DNA of 64,000 nt. Source: Trichostrongylus colubriformis (Eukaryota > Nematoda > Chromadorea > Rhabditida > Trichostrongylidae). The DNA lies in contig OZ022259.1 in assembly GCA_963978905.1 (NCBI GenBank), positions 5,642,001-5,706,000 of the forward strand, written 5' to 3'. Each line of letters starts with the position of its first letter. Position 1 is the first letter of the stretch. The position numbers and the translations under genes are program-made. The notes below the pieces were generated by a model. It was not told the origin of the DNA and did not search any database. It saw only the letters and a program-made list of their open reading frames with translations. This document shows, one piece after another, positions 47,540-58,900 of this stretch.

Positions 47540-50500
47540 TTACATAGAAAATACTTGATCAATGAGTGTGATGGGAGGGGTGGAGAGTAGATGATCAAAT
47601 TGGGGATAACGATTCAGCCAGATATCGTTGATGAGCTGAAGGATTTCGGTGGCACGAGATGGTCGTGAAAACAACGTGCAATGGATACGAAGCCAATGTG
47701 TGTAGATTGGAAGCAGAGGGGGAGTGAATGCAAGGGACGAGATCGCAGAGCCTGAAAGCATCAAAGTAACACTGGCAACAACTGCTCATTGAGATCGCTC
47801 AGACGATGCATGAACTCTTCCCTGGGAGTTCTGGGATTAGGGAACTCACCCATTTTGCATAAGAGTACACAGACTGAAAGACGAAATTCTTCCGAGTTCA
47901 ACTCGAGGTGATGGGGAAGAGCCGGTTGTATCTGGAACATGTTCAACTCAGACCAGCACATTCCATTTCATTCCTTTATTATTAGGAATACCCAGACTTC
48001 TATAAGCAAAGCATCTATTATCTCCCTATTCGCTGGCAATACATTGTTAATTATAATGGTACATACTTTGTTGACTGAAGTCAGACATAAATAAAAAAAA
48101 ATAAATTTGAAATTTTTTGTCATTGTGTGACAGAAATTATGATTCGCCCTAATATCTACGAAAAAAATTGAATCGAGAGGCCTCTTGACGGCTATGAAAT
48201 ACGACAAATCGACACAAAGCGGTTAAAACGCTAAAGCACTTGGCGTTGATCTATAATTTTCTGATATCCACCAGGCATTCTATTATACTTCCATTCAAAA
48301 TCATAGTGACATTTGTATATGCGATTAGGCTCATACAAATAATTGTTGGGCCAAATCAGTGTTTCATTCTCCCATACGACTTTCATGCCAGCACTGATCT
48401 CACAGGAAGGAAAGGTTCGGTTGCCTGGGTGAGGAGATACAAAGTTTGGTTCCCGTCCCCTGCCACTGGGACCGATGCCCTTGTTACTGCATCACTTAAG
48501 TCCGACCTATACAGCTAAGATACAAACGAATCAATATGATTTAATGCGTACAAATCCATCAACAGCTCTGAGCAGCGATGAGTGGCGAAACTGCCTTCAT
48601 GATTCTGGGTAAATGTCGAAATGCGTGACGCACACAAAAAGTTGAGCGTGGTGGACCGCTAGGTTGCTTTGTGGTTGAAAATGTTAAGGGATGATAGGGT
48701 CTCTCCTCGAAACTTTTCGACTTGCACCATAAGAGGAATCTCAGCATGCCCAGCAAAGTCAGGTGTGCTGAAGGGTTAACGACATCATTACTCCGAAAAA
48801 GTACTACCGCACCACATCATAACCCCAAAGCGGGGAGAGGGGGATGAAGGTGGCCATGGGTGAAGGTACGAAAGTTTACCAGGCAATTTGACTCGAAATT
48901 CCACTTTCTGCTGTCACGATTCTTCCATCTTTTTCACTATAACATCTCCTTGCCCCGGGTGACGGTTGGGACACACGAATCTAGGCCGTGACCCTGTGAC
49001 AGCCTGTGGCCTTTGCCCTGTGACATGAATAATTCAGACAATTTGACTATACAACGGAACAGACTTGCAAGGAGGACACGATTTACATGAACAAATTGTC
49101 TGAATTGTTTAAGGCTTAGGTCAGAGGCCACATGCTGTTACAGGGTCACGGCCCAGATTCGTGTGTCCCAACCTACACCCACATCTCCTTAGACCATCTA
49201 GAGGGGTCATCGACCGTATAACCTTGACCTCATTGAAATTTTCGAAGAATTTTTAAAAAAATTTTAATAAAAAACTCATAACTCATATCAGTGAGAAGGT
49301 GTCCAAACATCCATCTAACACCATGTCTGGGCCACTTCTTAAATCAAAACCCAGTTTTCAGAATGTCCTGCTCAACTTCCATCCTGCTACTGCCGCTGAA
49401 TTTCATGCGTAACAATTGCTATGGTGGTTTTGCTTAAATGCATTTCGGTCGTACTGCTTCCAACGGCCGACTGGCTGTGGAGGGCGGGGCAACGCTTGCG
49501 GTTCTAGCTTAGCTAACCTCTCTATCTGCTTTACCCCCTTCAGTAGGGGACCAATAACGAAGAGGTCGCAAAAGCACGTCCCGTTGATTGCGATCTTCCT
49601 GTACTTTTGCACTACTTCCCATCTCTGCTTTCATGGCCTACAATCGGTCAAAACTCTCCCAAAGATGTCTTGAAGTGATCGTTTTCAATGGTCAAGAAAA
49701 GATACTCTCCTCGCAGAACTAACGAACTAATCAGAACTGAGCACTGCCGAGATACACTTTCAGATCTAATGACCCATGTCTCACTAAGTTGCATGTTTGA
49801 AAAATTATGGGACACTTTACCCCCTCCTGTTTAATTCCCGGGATCTTTACAGCTGGCGCCATTAAATAGTCATGAAACAAGAAGATCCATGCGGTCAATC
49901 GAGCACAGCCAATGCAAGCCGCGTATCGAACGCTATGGAGAGCCTTTGATTCTTGTTAGCTGCTGATTTTCGCCGCGGCGCACGAAACTAAAATTGTTAC
50001 AAGGACGTTGAGTTATGGGCAAAAGCTTTGTTCTCGGACAGGGAGGGACGAGAGCGCTGAGCGCCTAAAGTAAGGTTGCCCACTACCCTCTAGACCGCTC
50101 CCCACACAGCTTCAGCTTAACTTCGCCGTGCTGTGTACTTTTTTCGCCCATTTTCCGGCACGGTTCTCGTCTGAGGTCTCTGGTAATGAGGTTCCCATTT
50201 CTGAGGTTCGTCATTTTTGCTAGTTTTTCCACCTGAGTGTATTAGCGGCTCTGGGCTCATTATTGACCCCGATTATGGTATCTCTCCTAACGCGGAAAGT
50301 ACCTTTAATACAATATTTCGGATTACATCGGCTGGTGTAGCACTACGTTCATAATGAGGCTCCACTCAGTTCTCTCTCTCATTTTGTTCTTTCTCTACCT
50401 TACATCTGCGCACTCTTACTTTCATACACCACAGTCTGCCAAAATTATCCCCTCCGGTGCGTTCACAATAAGATGGAGGGAATTCTGATATCAAATGCGA

Positions 50501-53212
50501 CTTCGATACCTCGCCGAAGCCGTAGATCAGGAACACTTTATTTGTAGGGATTTCGAAAATTTCCTTTGGATTTATGAGCACGCCAAAGTTTTTATGGAGA
50601 AATGAATGGATCGAAAATTTCCGTGAACTGTGCCTTCAATTATGTCTCGAGATGGTCCTTTTTTATCCATTTTTGAGATCACGCAGGCTCCTATCCTTAC
50701 ATTATTTGTGGTCGTAACCAACCTAAAGGAAGTTAGAACTTATGTGGAGTGGTACTGCTCCAAGTGTTTGCCAGTGCGCTATCTGAACTAAAATAGACCT
50801 GCATGAGACCTCTGTGATCTCTGTTGATCTATGAGAAGAAACATCTACACTATTCAACTATCACTACCCCAGATACCGCTGGTGGGTCAAAAAAATAATT
50901 TTCGCTAAAACTTTGCCCAGGGGGTCATCTGGGGTGCTGATCACGAATATGACATCCGTTTTTGACGTTTGCGTCGATTCGGTGCAATTGCACCATGTTG
51001 GCGCAAACGCCAAAAACGCATGTCAAATAACATCCCCGAAGACGAAGTTTCAGCGGAAATTATTCTTTTGACCAACTCGCGGTATTGGGGTGGGGTATCT
51101 GGGGTAGCGATAGTTGAATAGTGCCGAAACATCCATAACTTTGCATGCATTTCACTATTTGTAAAGAGGCGGTCGTCACTCACAGTGGCACCGGTTTTCG
51201 CATCAGCAGTGGCGATGGCGAAGGCGAAGAACGTCGCATATCGCTCAGTGAGCAAGGCCCGTCGTTCTTCAGTGCTACTGAAGGACAGCAGCACCGAATG
51301 ACTCACAGCGTACATCGCCGCCACAAATAAATCATCAACACAAAAACCATTAGTCGTTGTAGACCTTGGGACTCGTTCCTTACGTGATCCTGGAATTGCA
51401 TAGTCTTGCAGATTATGGAGGTGCAGTCGAGGAAAAGGAAAATTTTCCAACATCCAACTTCCAAGGAAAAAAAAGGAAAATTAGCAAAAGTTTTTGAAGA
51501 AGGAAAAGTTTTTCATGTGGTCACATTTACCACGGCGCGCCACACTCCGAATCCGCGAACCTATTCTCTTTACATCACGCAGTGAGTGCCACAAAAGAGG
51601 TCCAATCCATTCCCCTGATTGCCGGTAATAAATACGGCGATACCGCGACATGGCAAAGGTGATGCGGTGCGGCTGCGCAATTGCGACTTGAATCCGCATC
51701 GCACCCATCATAAAGATGTCGCAACGGTTGCGTTCGCGATGTATCGGCTCCTCCCGAGCCACATCCGTCAGCCATGACAGGATACTTCATGTAAATCATT
51801 TGCCATTTCTTTACCTACTAAATTAGCTATTTCTTCGAATATTATTTATTTTTAGTTCAATTTTCCATTGAAAGGTCCGCCATTCACTAAGAAACAGTGG
51901 TAAACCTTGTAATTTTACGTGCTTTCGTGGCATAGCTCCTGGAAGTGTAGCTGAAGGTATAGCTCGTGGACCACGCTCCCTCTGAACAGCTGAAATGAAT
52001 TGAATTTCAAGCGCCTTCTCAGTAATGGAGTGACGAATGCGGTCACCTTTCGAGTTCATGTTAAGCCTGAAACACTTTGCTAGCCGACATGACGGACACC
52101 AATTTCGACGAGCCTTGTCAATCACACAGTCGTTTTGCCCGGCTGAAAATTCAAAAGGATAGATTTTGTTCCTGTCTTAAAGGCACATCCACGCCAGCAA
52201 GGAGGCGAAGGAGCTTTGATTGTTATTGATGGACGACATTTCTTTCCACACTCATTCACGTGCTAAAGCGTACTGTAAAGTGGGGCTTAGACCTTCCGTC
52301 TCCAACGCCATTCTAGCAACGACAGAACAGGGGTGTGTAGCGTTTAGTCGCATTTTCGTTTCTCGGCGTCGCACTCGCGGTGCCATCACGACTCGCCGCA
52401 GTCGGTTGGAATTCCGCAGACGAAAGGATGCAGGTTGGAAGCTTCTAAAGCTCTCCTATGTTATGTTTGTTGCTGTTTCAACAAACAAATCTAAAAACAA
52501 CTCGCACTCTCTGTGGACGGCCGCGCGAAAATTTGACTAAACGTCACACACCCACAGGCTCCCACCCGGCTTTTAGCAAGCCCTTAAAGACACAGGGAGG
52601 GGGCGAATCAGGCCTACGATGCGAGCTTACGGTCGCTTGCAGTTCCTCAGTACGCACACGACGTCTTGCCAAGGCGTAGAGTATAAATTCATTTGGTTTT
52701 TCATTATAAAAACATTTTTCTACTACTTCGCTCATTTCCTTTTCACTTTTTCACTTGTTTGTGGCTGTGTGCTGTTTTACTTGTTTACAATTAGCAAGAT
52801 CAAAATCGTCTCACGAGACAACATAAGACATTGGCGTCGTCCCGCCTGGAGCGTGGAGTTCGAGGTGAAGCGCACTAGAATCACAATAGCTCCTCAAAGA
52901 CGAGCCTTTCAACGCGGCTTTCTCTACACATTATCTGCTCAGTTCCGCATGTTCGTTGACAAGGAACAGTGTTTTACTACGCCTTCCTTTCTTGCCTCCT
53001 TCCCGGTGCCTTTAAACAAGCTAACTGAATATGTTCGCTGATAACAACAACTGTGATAGTAAGACACTCACAGATGCAGGTGTATACGATGCTTTTCCGT
53101 ATGCTTCGTTTGAAAAAACAGCTGCACCCATCGCACGTCCACTGACCGTAGTGTCGACCATAGGATCGATCACCGCACACTTGACACGGTACAGTAGCCA
53201 CCGAATTTCGTC
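47540..53212 (-). CDS. Nuclear hormone receptor, NR2E (tailless/PNR)-like, partial
   Basis: A ligand-type transcription factor acting in the nucleus. Exons with consistent phase: 53072-53212 (first zinc finger CQVCGD..CDGC and P-box), 52047-52142 (second finger ending [10 protein letters not shown]), 51906-51989 (AVQRERGPR, characteristic of the NR2E group), 51531-51784 and 51184-51389 (probable hinge/ligand-domain exons), 47850-47931 (helix with [14 protein letters not shown]) and 47540-47751 (helices ending [12 protein letters not shown], like helix 11/12, then TAA). The phase between 51906 and 51784 does not match, so a small exon is missing there or the acceptor is wrong. Exons are probably also missing between 47931 and 51184. 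The first coding exon (phase 1 into 53212) was not found. The P-box reads [11 protein letters not shown], with Cys where Gly is usual. Whether this corresponds to nhr-67, fax-1, nhr-111 or another gene is not decided. Confidence 0.82.
48964..49173. repeat. 210-bp fold-back element
   Basis: Inverted arms 'ggttgggacacacgaat..' and '..attcgtgtgtcccaacc', with further mirrored blocks ('aattcagacaatttg' / 'caaattgtctgaatt'), bound a nearly palindromic element. It lies within the receptor gene region, probably in an intron. No coding potential. Confidence 0.8.
50846..51125. mobile_element. 280-bp palindromic MITE with 8-bp duplication
   Basis: Inverted ends (CACTATTCAACTATCACTAC at the left, mirrored at the right) and a palindromic centre ('tttgacgtttgcg' / 'cgcaaacgcc'). 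Both sides carry GAAACATC (50838-50845 and 51126-51133), a perfect 8-bp target duplication. It lies in the receptor intron about 60 bases after an exon donor, and long open frames across it are artefacts. Confidence 0.82.
52331..52553. mobile_element. GGGTGTGTAGCGTTTAGTC-ended MITE
   Basis: Ends 'gggtgtgtagcgtttagtc' and 'gactaaacgtcacacaccc' bound a GC-rich 223-bp element between the first and second DNA-binding-domain exons of the receptor. The inner sequence ('cggcgtcgcactcgcggtgcc') resembles that of 40021-40286. Flanking target copies are not clear. Confidence 0.65.
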
Positions 53213-54010
53213 CTGAAATTTAGAGATACTTGGAAATATCAATGCATATCTATTAAGTCTCCTTCTTATAGGACACAGGAAGGTCCCCACGATATAAAAA
53301 AAAAACGCTTCGTCTGCCCGTACATCTGTACCTATGTCCCTCCATCCCTCTGTAGTCACGAAACGAGGAATTTCGTAAAAAACAAGCTGTGGGATGGAGA
53401 CAAGTTTGTGATGGGTATTGCACAGGACAAGATGTAGGAAGCACACATAAATTAACCTAGGCTCCGCCCACGGCGGGCGGGGCGTCCACTGAATTGATCG
53501 CTCCTTGAGCCGAAAATCGTCAGTCAGTCTCCAAAATAGGTCAAACGAGGGGAAAGGATGGGATGAGGTCAGCGATAAGTTTTTGAAAGACATTAACGGC
53601 ACCGTGAGGGGCGATTTAGGTCACAACATGGGTTTACGGTAACCTGCAGTTCGTTGCTTTACAGATACGACGCGTTACCAAGAGGTCGGGTGTGGATACA
53701 ATTGGTTTTTCTAAATGTAATCACACTTTTCCCCATTCTTTCCTTGAGTGTTTCACCTATTTATTTCCGTGCGCTGCTTCACCAGTTTAACATCATCATG
53801 AATGAAGTCAATTCCTTCTTACGCGACTGCAAATGACGGTGGCGTCGGCTCGCCTGAAGCGTGCACGTTAAAATCGCAATAGCGCCTCAAAAGCGAGCTC
53901 TTCAACACCATTTTGCCTCACATTACCTTTTCTGAGTTCAAGTGTTCGTCACAGTGAACGGAAATTCGAAATACACTTCCTTCCTCGTCCCACTCCTGGT
54001 GCGTCTGAGA
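52690..54010. repeat. Two diverged copies of a dispersed repeat
   Basis: A block at about 52690-53010 and another at about 53690-54010 share ordered segments ('..ttggtttttc..', 'gcgtcg.c.cgcctg.agcgtg', 'aatagc.cctcaaa..cgag', 'cttcctt..tcc'). They are in the same orientation but well diverged. Copy one ends before the receptor exon at 53072. Confidence 0.5.
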
Positions 54011-57000
54011 AGCCTGAGCGCAATGGGCGAAGCGCATTTCGAATGAAGGGTTTTTACAATGGGAATCAGTAACTTGGTCCCAACAAGACGTCGAGACTGA
54101 AAAACGGTAGAGATGAGATTAGTAGCGTATAAGCTTTCTCGAACATACTCAAAGCGAGGGAGATCCGCCCACAGTAGGCGGAGCATGTTACTAACTGGAT
54201 GATGATCACTGCAAAAATCGCACTTCATTTCTAGATTTGCTTTAAATGCCATTTATCCTATGCTAGCGAGGGTAAGCTGATGCAGAAATCGACTTTTCTA
54301 ACGAAGTACCAGGGGCTCAGAACAACTACATATATTTTGTATCTGTAGCGAACAACACTGAGCAATAGACTCACTCACTTCCTAACTTTAACAGAGATTG
54401 AGCAAAAAGCACCTACCCATGGACTCAAAGTGGGGATTGAAGTTTACGATAGCACACATCCAATTACGATGCTGACATTATATACCCTATGTCGGTGTAA
54501 CCTAAGAAGGAGCCAATTTCTACTGGAGGTGTGCTGATTTTCGTCGACTCATGTGCCAAGTAAACATAGCTTTACTCGGCAGAAAATGAGGCGCCTTAAG
54601 GGCCACTCACAAATACGGTACTAAATACTGAGGAAAGTAGTCGGCCAGGTAACCCCTTCCATTAACTTTGCTTCTCTCATCTCCTCGACTATGCGTTCAT
54701 GGAAACTTACCGCTGCTCGATAGCGCTCATGTGTCGAATCCGTTGGGCTCCTAGAATGAGGGTATCCCGAAATAGGGACTAGAGACTCACATGTTGCATT
54801 TCTAAATCATGGAGCTCCATTGATTCCTTGCCTGGAAGGGGCAAATCCAACGTGGCAGCTTATGCGGCATTGCATGTCTAAAATATTGAAAATGAAGAAG
54901 TAGAGAAATTTGAAACAGCAAATTCCGCTCCAAATCGGCCACTCTCTCTATATGTATTAGGTCGGACAAAAAATTCCCGCCGTTTTTCACATCGAATGTT
55001 TTAGCTTGATTTTTCAACACTGGATTTCTCGACTTTTCAGATTATATTTGGATATTATTGTGTAGAGAAAATCCTGCTTTTACGCACATCGCGTCTAGAG
55101 AAGATTTCCGAAAGTGGCGTATTCCAACCGTTTTTCAGGCGCCATAGAAAAGCACGATTTTCGGGTGGTGGCATGGGAAGCCTCAGAACATCTAGAAAAT
55201 ACGCTGCAGCTGACTAGATATGTAACGACTAGTTTTGAGAGGAATGCTGCTAGCCATGAATAACAAGAGAACAGCCCTGGTCAAGATAGGCAATGTTTTA
55301 AAATAATGCATACGTTGGTCACTTTTTCATGGTTCATCGTGAGCACAGACCATCCAATTTCCGCAAGCGAGTTCTTTACATTACAGTGCAACCTTTCAAC
55401 GAAAAAATGACCAATCTCCACCGGAAATACGCTTTCCTTCGTTGAACAGATGAGGTCCCAGCGCTTCCCGCACTGACACCAAAACCCTTACATCCAAAGA
55501 CGGGCTATAAAAACTGCACAAAACAAGGTGCGGGAATTCTTCTTTGTTTCTTATAAATCTAGGATGTGTCTAATACAGATCACTACTTTTGGCACTCCGA
55601 AGCATCTTTTAGAGTAGATATGGTTTTGAGAAGAGAGGGGTGCTAAAATCGATTTCAACAGTTTTCAGATGTTATGGAAAGAAAATTTTGAATAAAAGAT
55701 AGGATTCGCACTGCAACTGTGGAAGAGTGTGCTGAATCTTATGGTTACAATGGCACACGCTTTCTCTCTCGTCATCTTCGTGAGTGTGTTTGGGTCAAAG
55801 TCGATCTTATTAAATTCTTCGAACATATTGTGAAGTAACTACTGCTTATATTCACCAGGAATGAAGTTCACTGTGGCACCTTCTTTCTTGTTGGCACGAT
55901 AAGACTTTATCAAGAGGTCAACACTTTTGCCGGTCCCCCCCCCCCATACTATTCCCAACTAGGAAAAACATCTTTGTTTAGTCCATACATCATTTTGCCT
56001 CGAGAAACCTTTATGATCTTTTCGCGGTTACAATCGGCTGATCGATGAACCACTGGCGCACAAGAACCGGTAATAAGTGACATCACTGCGGGGGCTGTTA
56101 GATTTATAGTCACAGACCATATGGGTAAATATATGTGTGTAAACAAGTTTATGCCGATATAAAAACCGAATAAATTCTCAGTAAATAAAAACATGAACAG
56201 AAGTGTAAATGTTTCAAAATAAGCAGTTTTACCTAATTGCGATTAGCCATTTTAGTTTTGCCAAAGTTGGAAATTGCTTTCAATTTTCGTAGTCTCAATC
56301 CACGCATGCATATAGAAATATCTGCGATAGACTAGCAAAATCGATTACCACTTGTGAATATTTTAGTAATGTGGCTAAAAAGGATCGGAAACTGATTTCG
56401 GGTGAGTGATCGGATATCCTCGACTTCCCACTTTGCCCATTTCAAACTGTCAGCAGTGGTGTGTAGACAATTGAAAGGTTCCATTCCATTTGGTCCGTTT
56501 GAATTGTTTGAATTTCCTATTGAAATTGTGAGAAATACGCGTAACCCAATCATGCACGTACTGGAACAAAACATTCTTATTGATTTGTCTAGAAATTTGT
56601 GCGAGTTCATTGGTTCATATGTATCAGGAAAGTACCTTGAACTAGTTTCCAACTGTAACGCAGAGGACGGACATTTCGCTTCCACCTTAGTAAGCCGTCT
56701 GCAAATGGCTCACTCACTTGAAAAACCGCTCCCCTCGGGTAGAGCCAAACCGATGGATGTGGGTCAGGACACTCGAACTGGGTCGCTGCGCCTCGGAAAA
56801 TGTGTCACCGCACGCGACGAGTGCCTTGCCGCTTCCGCTATGATTTGACCGCGGCGTGGATGGTGAGTGGTCTGGCAACGTGATCAAATTGGTGCATCCT
56901 GACCCACCTTTGACTAAGCCAGTCGTTGTTTAATGCGCCTGTGCTCTCGCCGGCTGGGTGGAGACGCAGACCAGAAAGATGAAGCCGCGCCGCAACCTGT

Positions 57001-58331
57001 AAGTTAGCCCATTGCTAAAGTCGGAATGATGATCTATGAAAATGGACGCGGCATGGGACTTTTCTTCCTATTTGGGTGTTTATGGAGATTGCTCTCCCAG
57101 GGCGTATTAAATCAAAGACGAATTCCAGAAGACGATTGTCACAGTTCATTTCAAATGTGATGAGCAACAACTCAAAAATTGTTCACTCCACAGCACTTTC
57201 CTGTGGAATCTAGTGGATTCTTTTGTTTTGAGTTTCCCTTTCTTCCAATGAAGCTTCGTGTACCTTTTTTTCCAGTGAATTCATTAGACACTTGAGTAAA
57301 TGAGTAAACTAATTTTCTTTGATATTATTCTGTTCTCAAGTCTATAAGCAAACGGACTCGAATGATTTCGTCGTCATCCCTCCACGATGCTGCTGAGAAG
57401 GAACGCTGTGGTTCCCTACGATTATAGCAGATTTTGCAGTGATGCAGCATAAATGTAGAAAGGAAGGAAGACATAACAGCTTATCGACCACTGCTTGCCG
57501 TCCTTAACGAGGCCCAAACCGGATTTCGCTGGAAGTGTTTCCCGACAACGAAGCTACCACACATCTAAAAAGTTGTTATCATGGAACACGGCATCAAGAT
57601 TTGACGGCACCTCCTGTTCCCTTAAGAGCAGTAGTTAGAAAGGCACTCATTGAAGCTACATATAGTATATGCTATAAAAATAAAGCTATATATGCTCAAA
57701 AGGAATTTCAGGCCAAATATCATTAGTTAATGCTTGCTTCACGTTCGTCCTAGTTCAGGTGAAGTAATCTGAACCGAGTGAAAATCCTTTCAAGTTCAAT
57801 CTTCCACTGATTTCTCCCTGCTCTGGACGAACTGGATCATGGACGTTCTGAATTCTGAATGCCCAAGACCCAGTTCGTTCAGAATTCTGTCCTGGACGAA
57901 ATGGGTCATGGGTGAGTAGAATTCTCCGAACCTTACGAGGGCCCTCCCTTGCCTAGTACTGTAGAAGTCAGAAGACATGCCGACTTTCGTTGGACTATGA
58001 GAAGCCCAGTGGATTCTCTTACCTATAAGGTCACGAAGTTCGTCCTGCAGATAGTATGCGTCCACTCCGCTCAAACCTGACCAAGCCCCTCGATCGAGCG
58101 ATGTTCCTCAATTTTCAACTGCCGGTGGAGTTCGCATCAAAATCCTAAGCCCTTGTATGCAGAGTCTGGGTCCCTCTTTGTCCCTGAGGAGTACGTTATT
58201 ACAGGAAGAACAATGGAATTCGGAGCGTGGGCGAGGAGCCGGATGTTCTGTCTTCATCGCATCTTCCTTCGTGTTCCTGAATACTTCCCAACTCACTAAT
58301 AAATAATTTCCATATTCTCAGTTTCTGAAGC

Positions 58332-58383
58332 GGGGTGATTAATCAGAATTAATCACCGGGGTGATTAATCAGAATTAATCACC
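58332..58383. repeat. Tandem copy of a 26-bp palindromic word
   Basis: GGGGTGATTAATCAGAATTA followed by ATCACC occurs twice in direct tandem. Each unit is itself nearly palindromic (ggtgattaat..attaatcacc). Confidence 0.8.
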
Positions 58384-58500
58384 TGGATATGCCAAGCTGA
58401 GGTACCTAGACTTCCTTTTGGGGCAAATGGGGCAAGGAAAGCAGTCCGTTCCTGACATCTGAATTGAAGGCGGAATCCTGGTTCAGAGGATTAGATGGTT

Positions 58501-58900
58501 GAAGGAATCGTGCATGGGAAAAATAGCTTCTCTGTCACCCATATATTCATGTTGTATATGCTCAATGAGGACATATAAAAAGTTTCACGCGAAAAGTGAG
58601 ACTCCGGCTAGGACACGGCTCAAAGTGGTGAGGACGGCGGGGCTTCCGAGTGGGTGTCCCGCCTCCTCCTCCAGAGAAGCAGAGTGGGAACAGAATTACG
58701 TAATTGGTCCCACTTTGCGTCTTCGACCGCAGCGAGCGACGAGGTAGGCACCCACTCGGGGGCCCCGCCCCATCGTCCGCCTAAATCTTAGCCGGATTTT
58801 CACCTTTTCGCGTGAAACTTTGCATGCGACCTTGATTAAGTAAACACAACATAAATATATGAGCAACAGAGAAACTCATTTGTGCATGCACGGTTCCTTT
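58501..58900. mobile_element. AAGGAATCGTSC-ended MITE, copy 2 (~400 bp)
   Basis: Ends 'gaaggaatcgtgcatg' and 'catgcacggttccttt' and long inner arms ('agtttcacgcgaaaagtgag' mirrored by 'caccttttcgcgtgaaactt') mark a full-length member of the family seen at 15678-16099. The centre is GC-rich. Confidence 0.75.

Noticed and set aside
47761..47849. Read-through extension of the receptor exon (ending PVLL, stop)
   Set aside because: A strong donor and acceptor remove it in phase and join two ligand-domain helices.
50941..51453. 170-codon minus-strand open frame
   Set aside because: The downstream part runs through a MITE with TIRs and target duplications. Only 51184-51389 is kept as a receptor exon.
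52619..53041. 140-codon plus-strand open frame
   Set aside because: It lies within a dispersed repeat with a second diverged copy near 53700; no motif and no splice context.
53021..53602. 193-codon minus-strand open frame
   Set aside because: It overlaps the receptor zinc-finger exon in a different frame; the finger frame has clear family residues and splice sites, so the long frame is a shadow.
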